Assembly: GCA_007135505.1 (NCBI GenBank)
Contig: SLIS01000415.1
Coordinates: forward strand, 1 to 5,482
Source of the DNA: Halovivax sp.
Lineage (GTDB): Archaea; Halobacteriota; Halobacteria; Halobacteriales; Natrialbaceae
Direction: 5' to 3'
DNA length: 5,482 nt
In this document: piece by piece, positions 1 through 5,156 of the stretch
Layout: each line of letters begins with the position of its first letter
Numbering within the stretch: position 1 is the first letter of the stretch
Position numbers and translations under genes: made by a program
Notes under the pieces: model-generated
Seen by the model: only the letters and a program-made list of their open reading frames with translations
What the model was told of the DNA's origin: nothing
Databases searched by the model: none

Positions 1-2
1 AC

Positions 3-176
3 CTCGCCACCAGCCAACCCGACCGAGCAGCTTCGGGTGAGCAGTTGCTGAATCGGATCGATTGCCAATATAGTCGGGGGAAACCGCTGCAGTCAAACGG
101 AGAGGTCGGCCGGTTGGGTCGCACGAACGCACTCACGGCGATCGGTCTGGCGGTCCGCATCGATACGCAGGCGTGA
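3..176 (+). CDS. Possible 3' end of an unrecognised gene (partial, 57 codons, truncated at the left edge)
   Basis: An open frame runs from the left edge to a TGA at 174-176. Its peptide ends in a run rich in Gly, Arg, Leu and Ala (around VGRLGRTNALTAIGLA) that could form an amphipathic helix. Third codon positions are GC-biased, though somewhat less than in the clear genes to the right, and the peptide is not as acidic as its neighbours. I recognise no family or motif. If real, it converges on the MazG-like gene, with only 41 bases between the two stop codons, a common layout for convergent archaeal genes. The opposite strand is also open over much of this stretch, so the frame may be chance. 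The call rests only on open frame, codon bias and layout. Confidence 0.35.
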   Translation, partial: LATSQPDRAASGEQLLNRIDCQYSRGKPLQSNGEVGRLGRTNALTAIGLAVRIDTQA

Positions 177-217
177 TCAGCCTGGCCGACCCAGCCCGTT
201 CAATCGCCGAGGCCAAA

Positions 218-532
218 TCAGGACTCGACCCGTTCGAGCACGATCCGGTCGTCGAATCGGCCTCGCTCCTCGGCCTTGGTTCTCCGTAATTCCAACAACC
301 GGCCGGCCGACACACCTTCGTACCGGCGAATAGCGTGCACCACCTCGATAATGTCGGCCAATTCACCGATATCGCGGTCCTCGCGGTACTCGTCAATCTC
401 CTCGTCTAATTTATCGAGCAGCCGCCGCTCGTACTCCTCGTCGTTCGCGACGTGACAGACCGGCGTCTCGCCGTCTCGTTCGATAATTTCGGGTATCCGA
501 TCCCGGACCAGTTTGTCGTACTCGCGTCCCAT
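218..532 (-). CDS. MazG-like nucleoside triphosphate pyrophosphohydrolase (COG4997-type), 104 aa
   Basis: This small all-alpha NTP pyrophosphohydrolase of the MazG/phosphoribosyl-ATP pyrophosphatase-like superfamily would hydrolyse an NTP or modified NTP to NMP and pyrophosphate, probably as cytosolic house-cleaning. Residues 6-16 (DKLVRDRIPEI) are the usual N-terminal signature of the COG4997 type. The Mg2+-binding pattern is present: E44, E45 and E48 on one helix, then E57-x-x-D60 on the next. The 104-residue length is usual for a single-domain member. I chose the ATG at 530-532, not the upstream GTG at 554-556, because the family begins directly before the Tyr-Asp-Lys-Leu-Val motif. It is the last minus-strand gene here and lies 93 bases downstream of the HalOD1 gene. 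No convincing TATA box or Shine-Dalgarno is visible, so it may be cotranscribed. The true substrate cannot be read from sequence. Confidence 0.88.
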   Translation of the reverse strand: MGREYDKLVRDRIPEIIERDGETPVCHVANDEEYERRLLDKLDEEIDEYREDRDIGELADIIEVVHAIRRYEGVSAGRLLELRRTKAEERGRFDDRIVLERVES

Positions 533-625
533 AGCGCCACTGGTTGCTACGCACACATTGCAGTTGTGACCGCAGGAGAGGACGAAGGAGAGACGAGTGG
601 CAACCGATCGCAGACGAATTCGATC

Positions 626-934
626 TCAGTGGCGGGCGTCGACCGTGACCTCGCCGGCGCGCACCGTTACCTCGCAGCCGAAGTACTCGAACGAAATCGT
701 CGGACCGGGCCGGGTTCCGTCGACGGATTCGAAGAGGGCGTCGAGGGCGTCGGGATCGATTGCCGCGTACAGCGGCGGGAGCGGCGCGGTCGGGCCGTCC
801 GGGACGACCGGGCGCCCCGAGGCCGCAGAAACGGCTTCGAGGACACCCTCGGTGGGCGTCTCGGCGTCCGAGAGGTGGTGCGTGTAGGGCTCGTCGATCG
901 ATACGTGGTGGTCGTTATCAGCGTCTGCGAACAT
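626..934 (-). CDS. Stand-alone HalOD1 (halobacterial output domain 1) protein, 102 aa
   Basis: HalOD1 is a haloarchaeal domain of unknown biochemical function, found alone or at the C-terminus of response-regulator-like proteins, and thought to act as a signalling output module. Here it stands alone. A hydrophilic N-terminus of about 28 residues is followed by the domain: a helix with VLEAVSAASG (31-40), the PLPPLYAAIDPDALDALF stretch (51-68) ending in the family's Asp-Pro-Asp-Ala-Leu-Asp-Ala helix, then paired beta strands (TISFEYFGCEVTVR, 79-92) typical of the C-terminal half. There is no receiver domain, membrane segment or DNA-binding motif. I prefer the ATG at 932-934 over the GTG at 950-952 because an AGGT lies nine bases upstream (944-947). 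A TATA-like box and a palindrome precede it, within and just after the end of the Bat-type gene. It may share a pathway with that regulator, but this is inference from position only. Confidence 0.85.
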   Translation of the reverse strand: MFADADNDHHVSIDEPYTHHLSDAETPTEGVLEAVSAASGRPVVPDGPTAPLPPLYAAIDPDALDALFESVDGTRPGPTISFEYFGCEVTVRAGEVTVDARH

Positions 935-943
935 CGAGAATCT

Positions 944-947
944 ACCT
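944..947 (-). promoter_or_regulatory. Shine-Dalgarno-like AGGT before the HalOD1 gene
   Basis: On the minus strand AGGT lies nine bases before the ATG at 932-934. It is short, but it favours this ATG over the GTG eighteen bases further upstream, which has no such element. Confidence 0.4.
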
Positions 948-979
948 GTCACTACTGCTCCCGCGAGGGTAGGGATCGT

Positions 980-1003
980 GGTTGATCAATCAACCCTTTA
1001 AGA
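980..1003 (-). promoter_or_regulatory. Candidate promoter with adjacent 7-bp inverted repeat upstream of the HalOD1 gene
   Basis: The arms GGTTGAT (980-986) and ATCAACC (989-995) form a perfect 7-bp inverted repeat around a 2-base centre; its core TTGATCAA (982-989) is itself palindromic. Immediately upstream on the minus strand is CTTAAAG (996-1002), a TATA-like box that overlaps the stop codon of the Bat-type gene. With the usual 26-28 nt spacing, transcription would start near 972, about 38 bases before the HalOD1 ATG, and the palindrome would lie between TATA and start, where a bound protein could block initiation. The same sequence could instead form a short RNA hairpin at the 3' end of the Bat-type transcript, but no T-tract follows it. 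Which role is real cannot be decided from sequence. Confidence 0.45.
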
Positions 1004-1678
1004 GCTCTCGGTGGGTTCCGGAACGGCGAGATCGCTCGCGATGGTCTCGCCGAGGAGGTTCCCGAGTCCACGTCGGAGCGTCGCCGAGAGTGCCTGCTCG
1101 GAGATGTCGAACTCGCTCGACAGTTGCTCGAGCGTCGTCCGACGGGGAACGGAGAAGTATCCGGCCTCGAACGCGGCCCTGAGGAGTTCTCGCTGCCGGG
1201 ACGTGAGCGTCGACCCGGCGCTACCGACCGATTCAGCGCGGTACAGTCCGGTCAATCTGAACGCGAGTTCACGTTCCTCGCAGGCACGACGGTACGCGAC
1301 GAGTGCGTCGCGGCCGGGAACCCTGGCCCGGTACTGAACGGTGTCTCCCGACGCTCGTACCTCGAGAAATGTAATCCCGTGTTCGACGGCGACGGGATAG
1401 GTCATTCCGACCGCGCCCTCGTCGGACAGTTCGACATGGTACAGGCGACGCCCCTCGAGCTCGGCGAGCCGTCGGATGGAAAGCACCGTCGGATCGTCCG
1501 CAATCAGTCGGTCGAATCGCTCGAGATTGGACTCGTCGCCGACCGCCCAGGCCGTGAGAATCGGTATCCCCTCCTCCGAGACGAACTCGTCGACGATTTC
1601 GTACGTGACGCCGGAGACACCTATCCTGGCTTCCGCGAGGATGGGATTATCCAGTTCGTACTCGGCGATGAGACTCAT
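998..1678 (-). CDS. Bat-type (bacterio-opsin activator-like) HTH transcriptional regulator, 226 aa
   Basis: This is a haloarchaeal DNA-binding regulator of the Bat/HTH_10 family. The C-terminal HTH spans roughly residues 158-209 and opens with the family's hallmark LTSRQRELLRAAFEAGYF. It continues through VPRR-TTLEQLSSEFDIS to ALSATLRRGLGNLL, the recognition-helix region. Residues 1-150 form the alpha/beta region associated with these HTHs (Bat-associated domain), starting MSLIAEYELDNPILAEA. There is no PAS, GAF or receiver domain, so the signal may be sensed by this N-terminal region. I chose the ATG at 1676-1678, although an in-frame extension continues upstream to 1939. The extension overlaps bioN and lacks family resemblance, and a TATA-like box sits at the right distance for this start. 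The gene lies 146 bases downstream of bioN on the same strand. Its target is unknown; neighbouring genes are possible targets but nothing proves this. Confidence 0.9.
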   Translation of the reverse strand: MSLIAEYELDNPILAEARIGVSGVTYEIVDEFVSEEGIPILTAWAVGDESNLERFDRLIADDPTVLSIRRLAELEGRRLYHVELSDEGAVGMTYPVAVEHGITFLEVRASGDTVQYRARVPGRDALVAYRRACEERELAFRLTGLYRAESVGSAGSTLTSRQRELLRAAFEAGYFSVPRRTTLEQLSSEFDISEQALSATLRRGLGNLLGETIASDLAVPEPTESS

Positions 1679-1705
1679 CGATTGCGAGCGTCTACCACGA
1701 TAGTG

Positions 1706-1714
1706 ACTAAAAAG
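1706..1714 (-). promoter_or_regulatory. TATA-like box of the Bat-type regulator gene
   Basis: On the minus strand the sequence reads CTTTTTAG (1707-1714), centred about 32 bases upstream of the ATG at 1678. This predicts a near-leaderless start with a leader of only a few bases, so the regulator can be transcribed independently of the bio operon. The same run of five T residues lies about 110 bases after the bioN stop and could also serve as a weak oligo-T terminator for that operon. Confidence 0.55.
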
Positions 1715-1824
1715 CTCGTGGGCTGTGCAGGCCCGACGTTCAAGCCGGGTCATGCCAGGCAGTGTCGTCTCTCTGGAGCCGCGACAGTCGTTGTTCACGG
1801 CAGCTGACGGAATGAGATCACCGG

Positions 1825-2550
1825 TTACCAGAACAGCGACAGATTCCCATATAGCAACGAGAGGACGAGGACGCAGGCGAGTCCGACTACCGGCCAGTCG
1901 CGGCGAGTGAATGCCAGTGCCGGAAGCGTCGGATTCCACGAGAGACAGCGAGCCTGTAGCGCAATCGACAGCCGGTCGGCACGCTCGAAGGCTCGGGAGA
2001 GTCCGACGGCACCGAGTCTGGCTGCTCGGTCCGTCGCGGCACGTTCGGTGCCGAGGCGGGCGGCCATCGCCCGCCGAAGGGTTCCCAGATCCGCCCGAAG
2101 GACTGGCAGGAACCTGAAGACGAGGGAGACGCCCAGACCGAGCAGTTTGCCCGGCGTTCCCGGAACGAGCCGCTGGAACGCAGCCTGCGAGTCCCGGACC
2201 GGCGTCGATCGAACGTACGCCGCGCTGACGAGTAAAATCAGTCCGACGCGGTAGCCCGCACTGGCGGTCGCGAGCCCGTCACCCGCGTCGATCCACGGCG
2301 GTCCGATCGTCGCCGCCGAGACGATCACGCTGAAACCGAGGATCGCGAAGACGTACCGGTAGCCGTAGAGCGTTCGCGCGGGCGAAACGCGGGCACTGAC
2401 GAGGACGACCATCGTCAAAAGCGTGAGCGCGACGTGGGCTCGGAGCGTGGTGTGACCGATCGCCGCGAGCGCGAAACCAACCTGGAACAGCAGCTTCGAT
2501 CGAGGATCGAGCCGGTGGGCGATCGTCACGTCCGGTTCGTAGGCGAGCAT
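1825..2550 (-). CDS. bioN: Biotin ECF transporter transmembrane (T) component, EcfT/CbiQ family, 241 aa
   Basis: EcfT-family protein that couples the ATPase to the substrate-binding BioY in the membrane. The family's N-terminal signature HRLDPRSKL is at 12-20, just before the first membrane helix. Hydrophobic segments are seen at about 20-33, 38-55, 63-80, 100-113, 136-150 and 220-240. The cytoplasmic coupling region (about 150-205) carries two Ala-Arg motifs, AARLG (163-167) and LQARCLS (198-204), at the places of the two canonical Ala-Arg-Gly motifs that dock on the ATPases. Both deviate from Ala-Arg-Gly. I chose the ATG at 2548-2550 because it gives the standard N-terminus and has GGAG eight bases upstream (2559-2562). 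A longer in-frame extension to 2676 overlaps bioM and is Arg-rich, unlike coding sequence here. The gene begins two bases after the bioM stop, so the pair is likely translationally coupled. Called BioN from linkage to bioY; on sequence alone it could be annotated CbiQ. Confidence 0.9.
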   Translation of the reverse strand: MLAYEPDVTIAHRLDPRSKLLFQVGFALAAIGHTTLRAHVALTLLTMVVLVSARVSPARTLYGYRYVFAILGFSVIVSAATIGPPWIDAGDGLATASAGYRVGLILLVSAAYVRSTPVRDSQAAFQRLVPGTPGKLLGLGVSLVFRFLPVLRADLGTLRRAMAARLGTERAATDRAARLGAVGLSRAFERADRLSIALQARCLSWNPTLPALAFTRRDWPVVGLACVLVLSLLYGNLSLFW

Positions 2551-2552
2551 TC

Positions 2553-3263
2553 TCAGTGCTCCGGGAGTCGAACGCCGATCGGTCGATCTTCGAGCGCCTC
2601 CATCGCTCGGACGGGCTCGTCGTCGACCACCACCTCGCCGTCGGCCAGGGCGACGACCCGGTCGGCGAGGTCCCACACCACGTCTGGATCGTGTGACGAG
2701 ACGATTACACCGGTTCCCGCCTCGCGGAGTGCGGCCAACTGTTCGTGAACCGACCGCCGGGACGGCTCGTCGAGTCCAGTGAACGGTTCGTCGAGGATTA
2801 GGTGCGACGGGTCCATCGCGAGCGCGCCGGCGATCGCCACCCGCGACCGTTCGCCACCGGAGAGTTCGTCGATCCGATCGCGACCTCGCCCGCCCATGTT
2901 CACGGCCCGGAGCGCTCGCTCGACGCGACGGTCGATCACCGCCCGGTCGAGTCCGAGGTTCTCGGGCCCGAACGCGACGTCCGCCGCGACCGTCGCCGCG
3001 ACGAACTGGTCGCGGGGGTGCTGAAAGACCATCCCGATCGCCGACCGTGCGGCGACGAGGTCGTCGCCGACCGGTGTGCCGTCGACGCGAACCGCACCCG
3101 AATCGGGTTCGAGGAGGCCGTTCGTGTGACGAAGCAGCGTGGTCTTGCCGCTTCCGTTCGGGCCGACCAGGACGACGAACTGACCGTCGTCGAGCGACAG
3201 CGAGACGTTCCGGAGGACCTCCGTCTCACCGTGGGCGAACGAGACATCGTTGAATTCGATCAT
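2553..3263 (-). CDS. bioM: Biotin ECF transporter ATP-binding component (EcfA-type ABC ATPase), 236 aa
   Basis: ABC ATPase that powers biotin uptake, probably as a homodimer on the cytoplasmic side of BioN-BioY. All nucleotide-binding motifs are intact: Walker A GPNGSGKT (34-41), Q-loop Q81 within FQHPRDQ, signature LSGGE (134-138), Walker B LILDEP (155-160) with catalytic E159, D-loop around GLD (163-165), and the switch His H191 in SSHD. The FQHP-x-DQF sequence after Walker A is typical of CbiO/EcfA ATPases, which distinguishes it from importers that use periplasmic binding proteins. The length is at the short end of the EcfA range, with only a short C-terminal tail. It starts 28 bases after the bioY stop and is followed two bases later by bioN, so the three genes form an operon. 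No clear Shine-Dalgarno precedes the ATG. Only one ATPase gene is present, as in dedicated BioMNY systems. Confidence 0.94.
   Translation of the reverse strand: MIEFNDVSFAHGETEVLRNVSLSLDDGQFVVLVGPNGSGKTTLLRHTNGLLEPDSGAVRVDGTPVGDDLVAARSAIGMVFQHPRDQFVAATVAADVAFGPENLGLDRAVIDRRVERALRAVNMGGRGRDRIDELSGGERSRVAIAGALAMDPSHLILDEPFTGLDEPSRRSVHEQLAALREAGTGVIVSSHDPDVVWDLADRVVALADGEVVVDDEPVRAMEALEDRPIGVRLPEH
2559..2562 (-). promoter_or_regulatory. Shine-Dalgarno GGAG for bioN inside the bioM 3' end
   Basis: GGAG on the minus strand lies eight bases before the bioN ATG at 2548-2550, within the last codons of bioM. It is one of few clear ribosome-binding sites in the window, as expected for an internal operon gene. 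It decides the bioN start against the long upstream extension. Confidence 0.55.
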
Positions 3264-3291
3264 GAGAGCCCGTGTGGCGTCGGCGGTCCGG

Positions 3292-3948
3292 TTAGCTCGG
3301 ATCGATCAGCTCGCTGCGAACGATGGTGATCGCCGCGAGGATCTTGACGAGCTCGGCGACGACGAAGGGCGCGACGTACAGGGCGATGGCGTCACCGGGC
3401 GCGAGTGCGAGGAGCCACATCGCGTACCCGGCACCCATCGTGTAGACGACGAGGGTCCCGAAGATGAGGGCTGCGACGAGGACCGGAAGCCGGACGTCGG
3501 CCGGGTCCCGCACGCGACAGCGCTCCAGGAACCCGGGTGCGTCGGCGTCCGACGTCGAACCATCGCTCCGTGTGAGTCCCAGCCCCTGTCGTCCGTGAAC
3601 GATCGTCCCGATCAGGAAGGCAGCGACCGGATACGACCAGAGGAAGCCGCCGGTGTCCCCTACGAGAACGCCGAATCCGGCAGTTCCGTGTGCGAAAACT
3701 GGGGCCCCGGCAGCCCCTGCAGCGAGGTACAGCAGCATCGATCCGGCCCCCCAGATCGGACCGAGATAGAGCCCGGCGAGGAAGACGAACAGGACCTGCA
3801 GGGTCAGCGGTACCGGCGATAGCGGAAGTGGGATCGAAATCAGCGCCGTCGCTCCCGTTAGGGCTGCCAGTACTGTTGCGCGGGCGAACGGCCTGACCAC
3901 GCCTGCCGGGATGAGTTCGACGGCGTCGCGCTCGTGTTCGGTCGACAT
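3292..3948 (-). CDS. bioY: BioY, biotin-specific S component of an ECF transporter, 218 aa
   Basis: BioY is the integral membrane protein that binds biotin with high affinity and gives the ECF transporter its specificity. Family marks are SPVPLTLQ (44-51) at the start of the second helix, GAPVFA (81-86), GGFLWSYPVAAFLIG (100-114) and the C-terminal AELVKILAA helix (198-206). Hydrophobic segments at about 22-40, 48-64, 66-80, 104-117, 153-172 and 186-208 fit six membrane helices. Residues 118-153 form a long hydrophilic loop, containing Ser/Asp-rich and Arg-rich parts, that compact BioY proteins lack. The ATG at 3946-3948 is the natural start; it follows a short Glu/Asp-containing N-terminus and a predicted BirA operator-promoter. 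The bioM and bioN genes follow directly, giving a dedicated transporter operon. No biotin synthesis genes are in the window, which fits but does not prove scavenging of external biotin. Confidence 0.95.
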   Translation of the reverse strand: MSTEHERDAVELIPAGVVRPFARATVLAALTGATALISIPLPLSPVPLTLQVLFVFLAGLYLGPIWGAGSMLLYLAAGAAGAPVFAHGTAGFGVLVGDTGGFLWSYPVAAFLIGTIVHGRQGLGLTRSDGSTSDADAPGFLERCRVRDPADVRLPVLVAALIFGTLVVYTMGAGYAMWLLALAPGDAIALYVAPFVVAELVKILAAITIVRSELIDPS

Positions 3949-3961
3949 ACCCGGACCTGTT

Positions 3962-3993
3962 TCGTAAACTATTGTAACTACTTCGGTTTACGA
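3962..3993 (-). promoter_or_regulatory. Predicted BirA-type biotin repressor operator overlapping the bioY promoter
   Basis: On the coding strand the site reads TCGTAAACC (3993-3985), then 14 bases, then AGTTTACGA (3970-3962). Eight bases of each arm are perfectly complementary. The known BirA operator of bacteria and archaea is TTGTAAACC, 14-16 bases, GGTTTACAA, so 15 of 18 arm positions match with an allowed spacing; two of the three differences are symmetric T-to-C (A-to-G) changes. The spacer holds TTACAAT (3977-3971), centred about 26 bases before the bioY ATG, where a TATA box of a leaderless transcript is expected. Binding would therefore occlude TBP/TFB. The inferred regulator is a biotin protein ligase with an N-terminal HTH, which binds DNA when loaded with biotinyl-AMP. 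No birA gene is in this window. Confidence 0.8.
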
Positions 3994-4005
3994 GAGAGTG
4001 CCTCG

Positions 4006-4023
4006 TCAGTCGGCGCGGACTGA
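4006..4023 (-). other. Small perfect hairpin between the His-tailed hypothetical gene and bioY
   Basis: TCAGTC (4006-4011) and GACTGA (4018-4023) form a perfect 6-bp stem around a 6-base GC loop, about 30 bases after the stop of the upstream hypothetical gene. No T-run follows it on the minus strand, so a role as terminator is weak. It lies upstream of the bioY operator. Confidence 0.25.
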
Positions 4024-4053
4024 AGCGGGTAGAAACGGAGTGAGCAACCGATG

Positions 4054-4344
4054 TCAGTGATGATGGCCCGTTGCTTCGGCGTAGGTAACCCCAAAGCGCT
4101 CCTCGAACAGGTCCATGATCCGTTCCTCCTGGGCAGTCAGTTCCTCGTCTGCGTCCTCGCCGTGGTGGACGAGGTGGTGAGCCCGGCTCGCGAACGAGAG
4201 CAGCGTGATGTCGCCGACGGTCTCTGCGGGCGATTGCTCGCCCTCCGCGAGGAGGTCGACGAGCCCGGTCGGGATCGTCACGTCGTCACTGTCGCCCGAC
4301 TCGGATTCGATACTAAACGTCGTGGTGGATACCGACTCGTCCAT
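4054..4344 (-). CDS. Small acidic haloarchaeal hypothetical protein with His-rich C-terminus, 96 aa
   Basis: The protein is very acidic. It has a Ser/Thr/Asp-rich N-terminus (1-23), a conserved-looking core beginning TIPTGLVDLLAEG (23-35), a helix with ITLLSFASRAHHLVHHGED (46-64), and a C-terminal amphipathic segment EERIMDLFEERFGVTYAEATG ending in three histidines. Histidines H56, H57, H60, H61 and H94-H96 give it an unusual His content. There are no membrane segments or signal peptide, so it is cytosolic. I believe it belongs to a haloarchaea-only family of unknown function (possibly DUF7545), but that name is from memory and uncertain. A TATA-like CCTTTAGG sits at the distance expected for a leaderless transcript starting at this ATG, so it probably has its own promoter. 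The bioY gene follows after 105 bases, with its own operator. Confidence 0.8.
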   Translation of the reverse strand: MDESVSTTTFSIESESGDSDDVTIPTGLVDLLAEGEQSPAETVGDITLLSFASRAHHLVHHGEDADEELTAQEERIMDLFEERFGVTYAEATGHHH

Positions 4345-4365
4345 ACCGCTACACTCGCGGGCCAG

Positions 4366-4373
4366 CCTAAAGG
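4366..4373 (-). promoter_or_regulatory. TATA-like box of the small acidic hypothetical gene
   Basis: CCTTTAGG on the minus strand is centred about 25-26 bases upstream of the ATG at 4342-4344, the spacing expected for a leaderless haloarchaeal transcript. It is an AT-rich island in otherwise GC-rich sequence. Confidence 0.5.
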
Positions 4374-4632
4374 TCCTGCGGCTACGCCGGGCACCGACTC
4401 CGCCGAACGAATTCCCACGCTGACGAGCGCGACGGTGTGTTCATCGTGGTGTCCGAACTATCAGGAGTGCCGATCAAGTTACGGTTACGCGTTCGAGCGG
4501 CCGTCATCGGAGGATGAACGGAGACTCGTGACAGGCCGGAGAGAACGAACCACTTGCGACAGTCCAGAGAGCACGGAGTTATTCGTGAGAGGCCAGCGGA
4601 ACGTCGTCGGGCCGGTCCTCCAGCCAGCTATC
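4374..4632 (-). other. Intergenic spacer with no recognisable gene
   Basis: Together with the TATA box at its left end, this gap between the DUF5799-like gene and the small acidic gene is 288 bases, long for this compact region. I find no tRNA, no strong hairpin with a T-tract and no family-like peptide. The only short minus-strand frame (4382-4507, 41 codons) has weak codon bias. A small direct repeat of GTTAC (in AGTTACGGTTACGC, near 4478-4491) is the only pattern seen. It may hold the 3' untranslated region of the DUF5799-like gene or a non-coding RNA, but nothing shown supports either. Confidence 0.4.
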
Positions 4633-5082
4633 TCACGACTCCTGGCCAGCGGCGAGTTCGCGTATCTCGTCCCAGCGGCCGTTCTCCTCCAGCTTTCGCT
4701 GCAGTTCTGTTGCATACTCCTGGGCCAGTCGATCCGCTGCTTCTATTTCCTCGTCCGAGACGCCATCGTCACCGAGGCCGACGGCGGATTTCAGCGAATC
4801 CAGCAGTCCACCGCCGGATCCGCTAGCAGGCTGGCCCCCCATCGCACCGGCCTGGGCACGAATCCCGTCGAATTCGGGGATGACGTGTTCGACCTGGTCC
4901 GTGTTCGCCACGAGCCGTGCACGCTCGGGATCACCGGGCTGGTCGATTTCGAACTCCGTCGCCGTCATGATGAGTGACCACTCCTGATTGGAGAACTGTG
5001 ACTCGACGACCCGCGCCGAGAAGTCGCGATCGAGCGCCATCCGTTCTCCCACGATCTGGTCGGTCCAGGACGTCCCGGTCAT
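4633..5082 (-). CDS. DUF5799-like haloarchaeal protein of unknown function, 149 aa
   Basis: The N-terminal part (about 1-75) begins SWTDQIVGERMALDRDF and includes FSNQEWSLIMTATEFEI (30-46), which I recognise from memory as the haloarchaeal DUF5799 family. Next is a flexible Gly/Ser/Met segment (about 79-92), a short amphipathic helix LLDSLKSAVGLG (93-104), and an acidic helical C-terminus (109-145) with EEIEAADRLAQEYATELQRKLEE, which could form a coiled coil. There are no membrane helices, catalytic motif or Cys residues. I chose the ATG at 5080-5082 because related proteins start a few residues before the Trp-Thr-Asp motif; an in-frame ATG at 5107-5109 would add nine residues (MAIPTKLPS). 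It is the first minus-strand gene of the group and is divergent from ppsA. No convincing TATA box is seen for either start, and its role is unknown. Confidence 0.82.
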   Translation of the reverse strand: MTGTSWTDQIVGERMALDRDFSARVVESQFSNQEWSLIMTATEFEIDQPGDPERARLVANTDQVEHVIPEFDGIRAQAGAMGGQPASGSGGGLLDSLKSAVGLGDDGVSDEEIEAADRLAQEYATELQRKLEENGRWDEIRELAAGQES

Positions 5083-5156
5083 GGACGGGAGTTTTGTGGG
5101 GATAGCCATGAGGGTTTCCCATACTGCCCGTGCGATGGCGATCGTCTAGCGGGACC

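Noticed and set aside
452..985. A 177-codon plus-strand open frame over the HalOD1 gene and both flanking gaps
   Set aside because: The minus strand encodes a recognisable HalOD1 domain here, and the plus-strand peptide is Arg-rich and patternless.
1124..1807. A 227-codon plus-strand open frame opposite the Bat-type gene
   Set aside because: It mirrors the strong codon bias of the minus-strand gene and has no recognisable motif.
1679..1939. N-terminal extension of the Bat-type regulator by 87 residues
   Set aside because: The extension overlaps the end of bioN and is unlike the family. The ATG at 1678 has a TATA-like box at the right distance.
2551..2676. N-terminal extension of BioN by 42 residues
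   Set aside because: It is Arg/Gly-rich, lies inside bioM, and the ATG at 2550 has a Shine-Dalgarno and gives the standard EcfT N-terminus.
4006..4023. Intrinsic terminator after the small acidic gene
   Set aside because: The 6-bp stem has no following T-tract, which haloarchaeal terminators generally need; kept only as an unclassified hairpin.
4382..4507. A 41-codon minus-strand frame in the gap before the small acidic gene
   Set aside because: Weak third-position bias, a basic composition and no start signal; most likely chance.
4051..4977. A 308-codon plus-strand open frame opposite the two small hypothetical genes
   Set aside because: It is antisense to two well-formed haloarchaeal genes and spans the gap between them. 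Its peptide has no family resemblance and is not acidic in the haloarchaeal way. Long antisense frames are common in GC-rich DNA.
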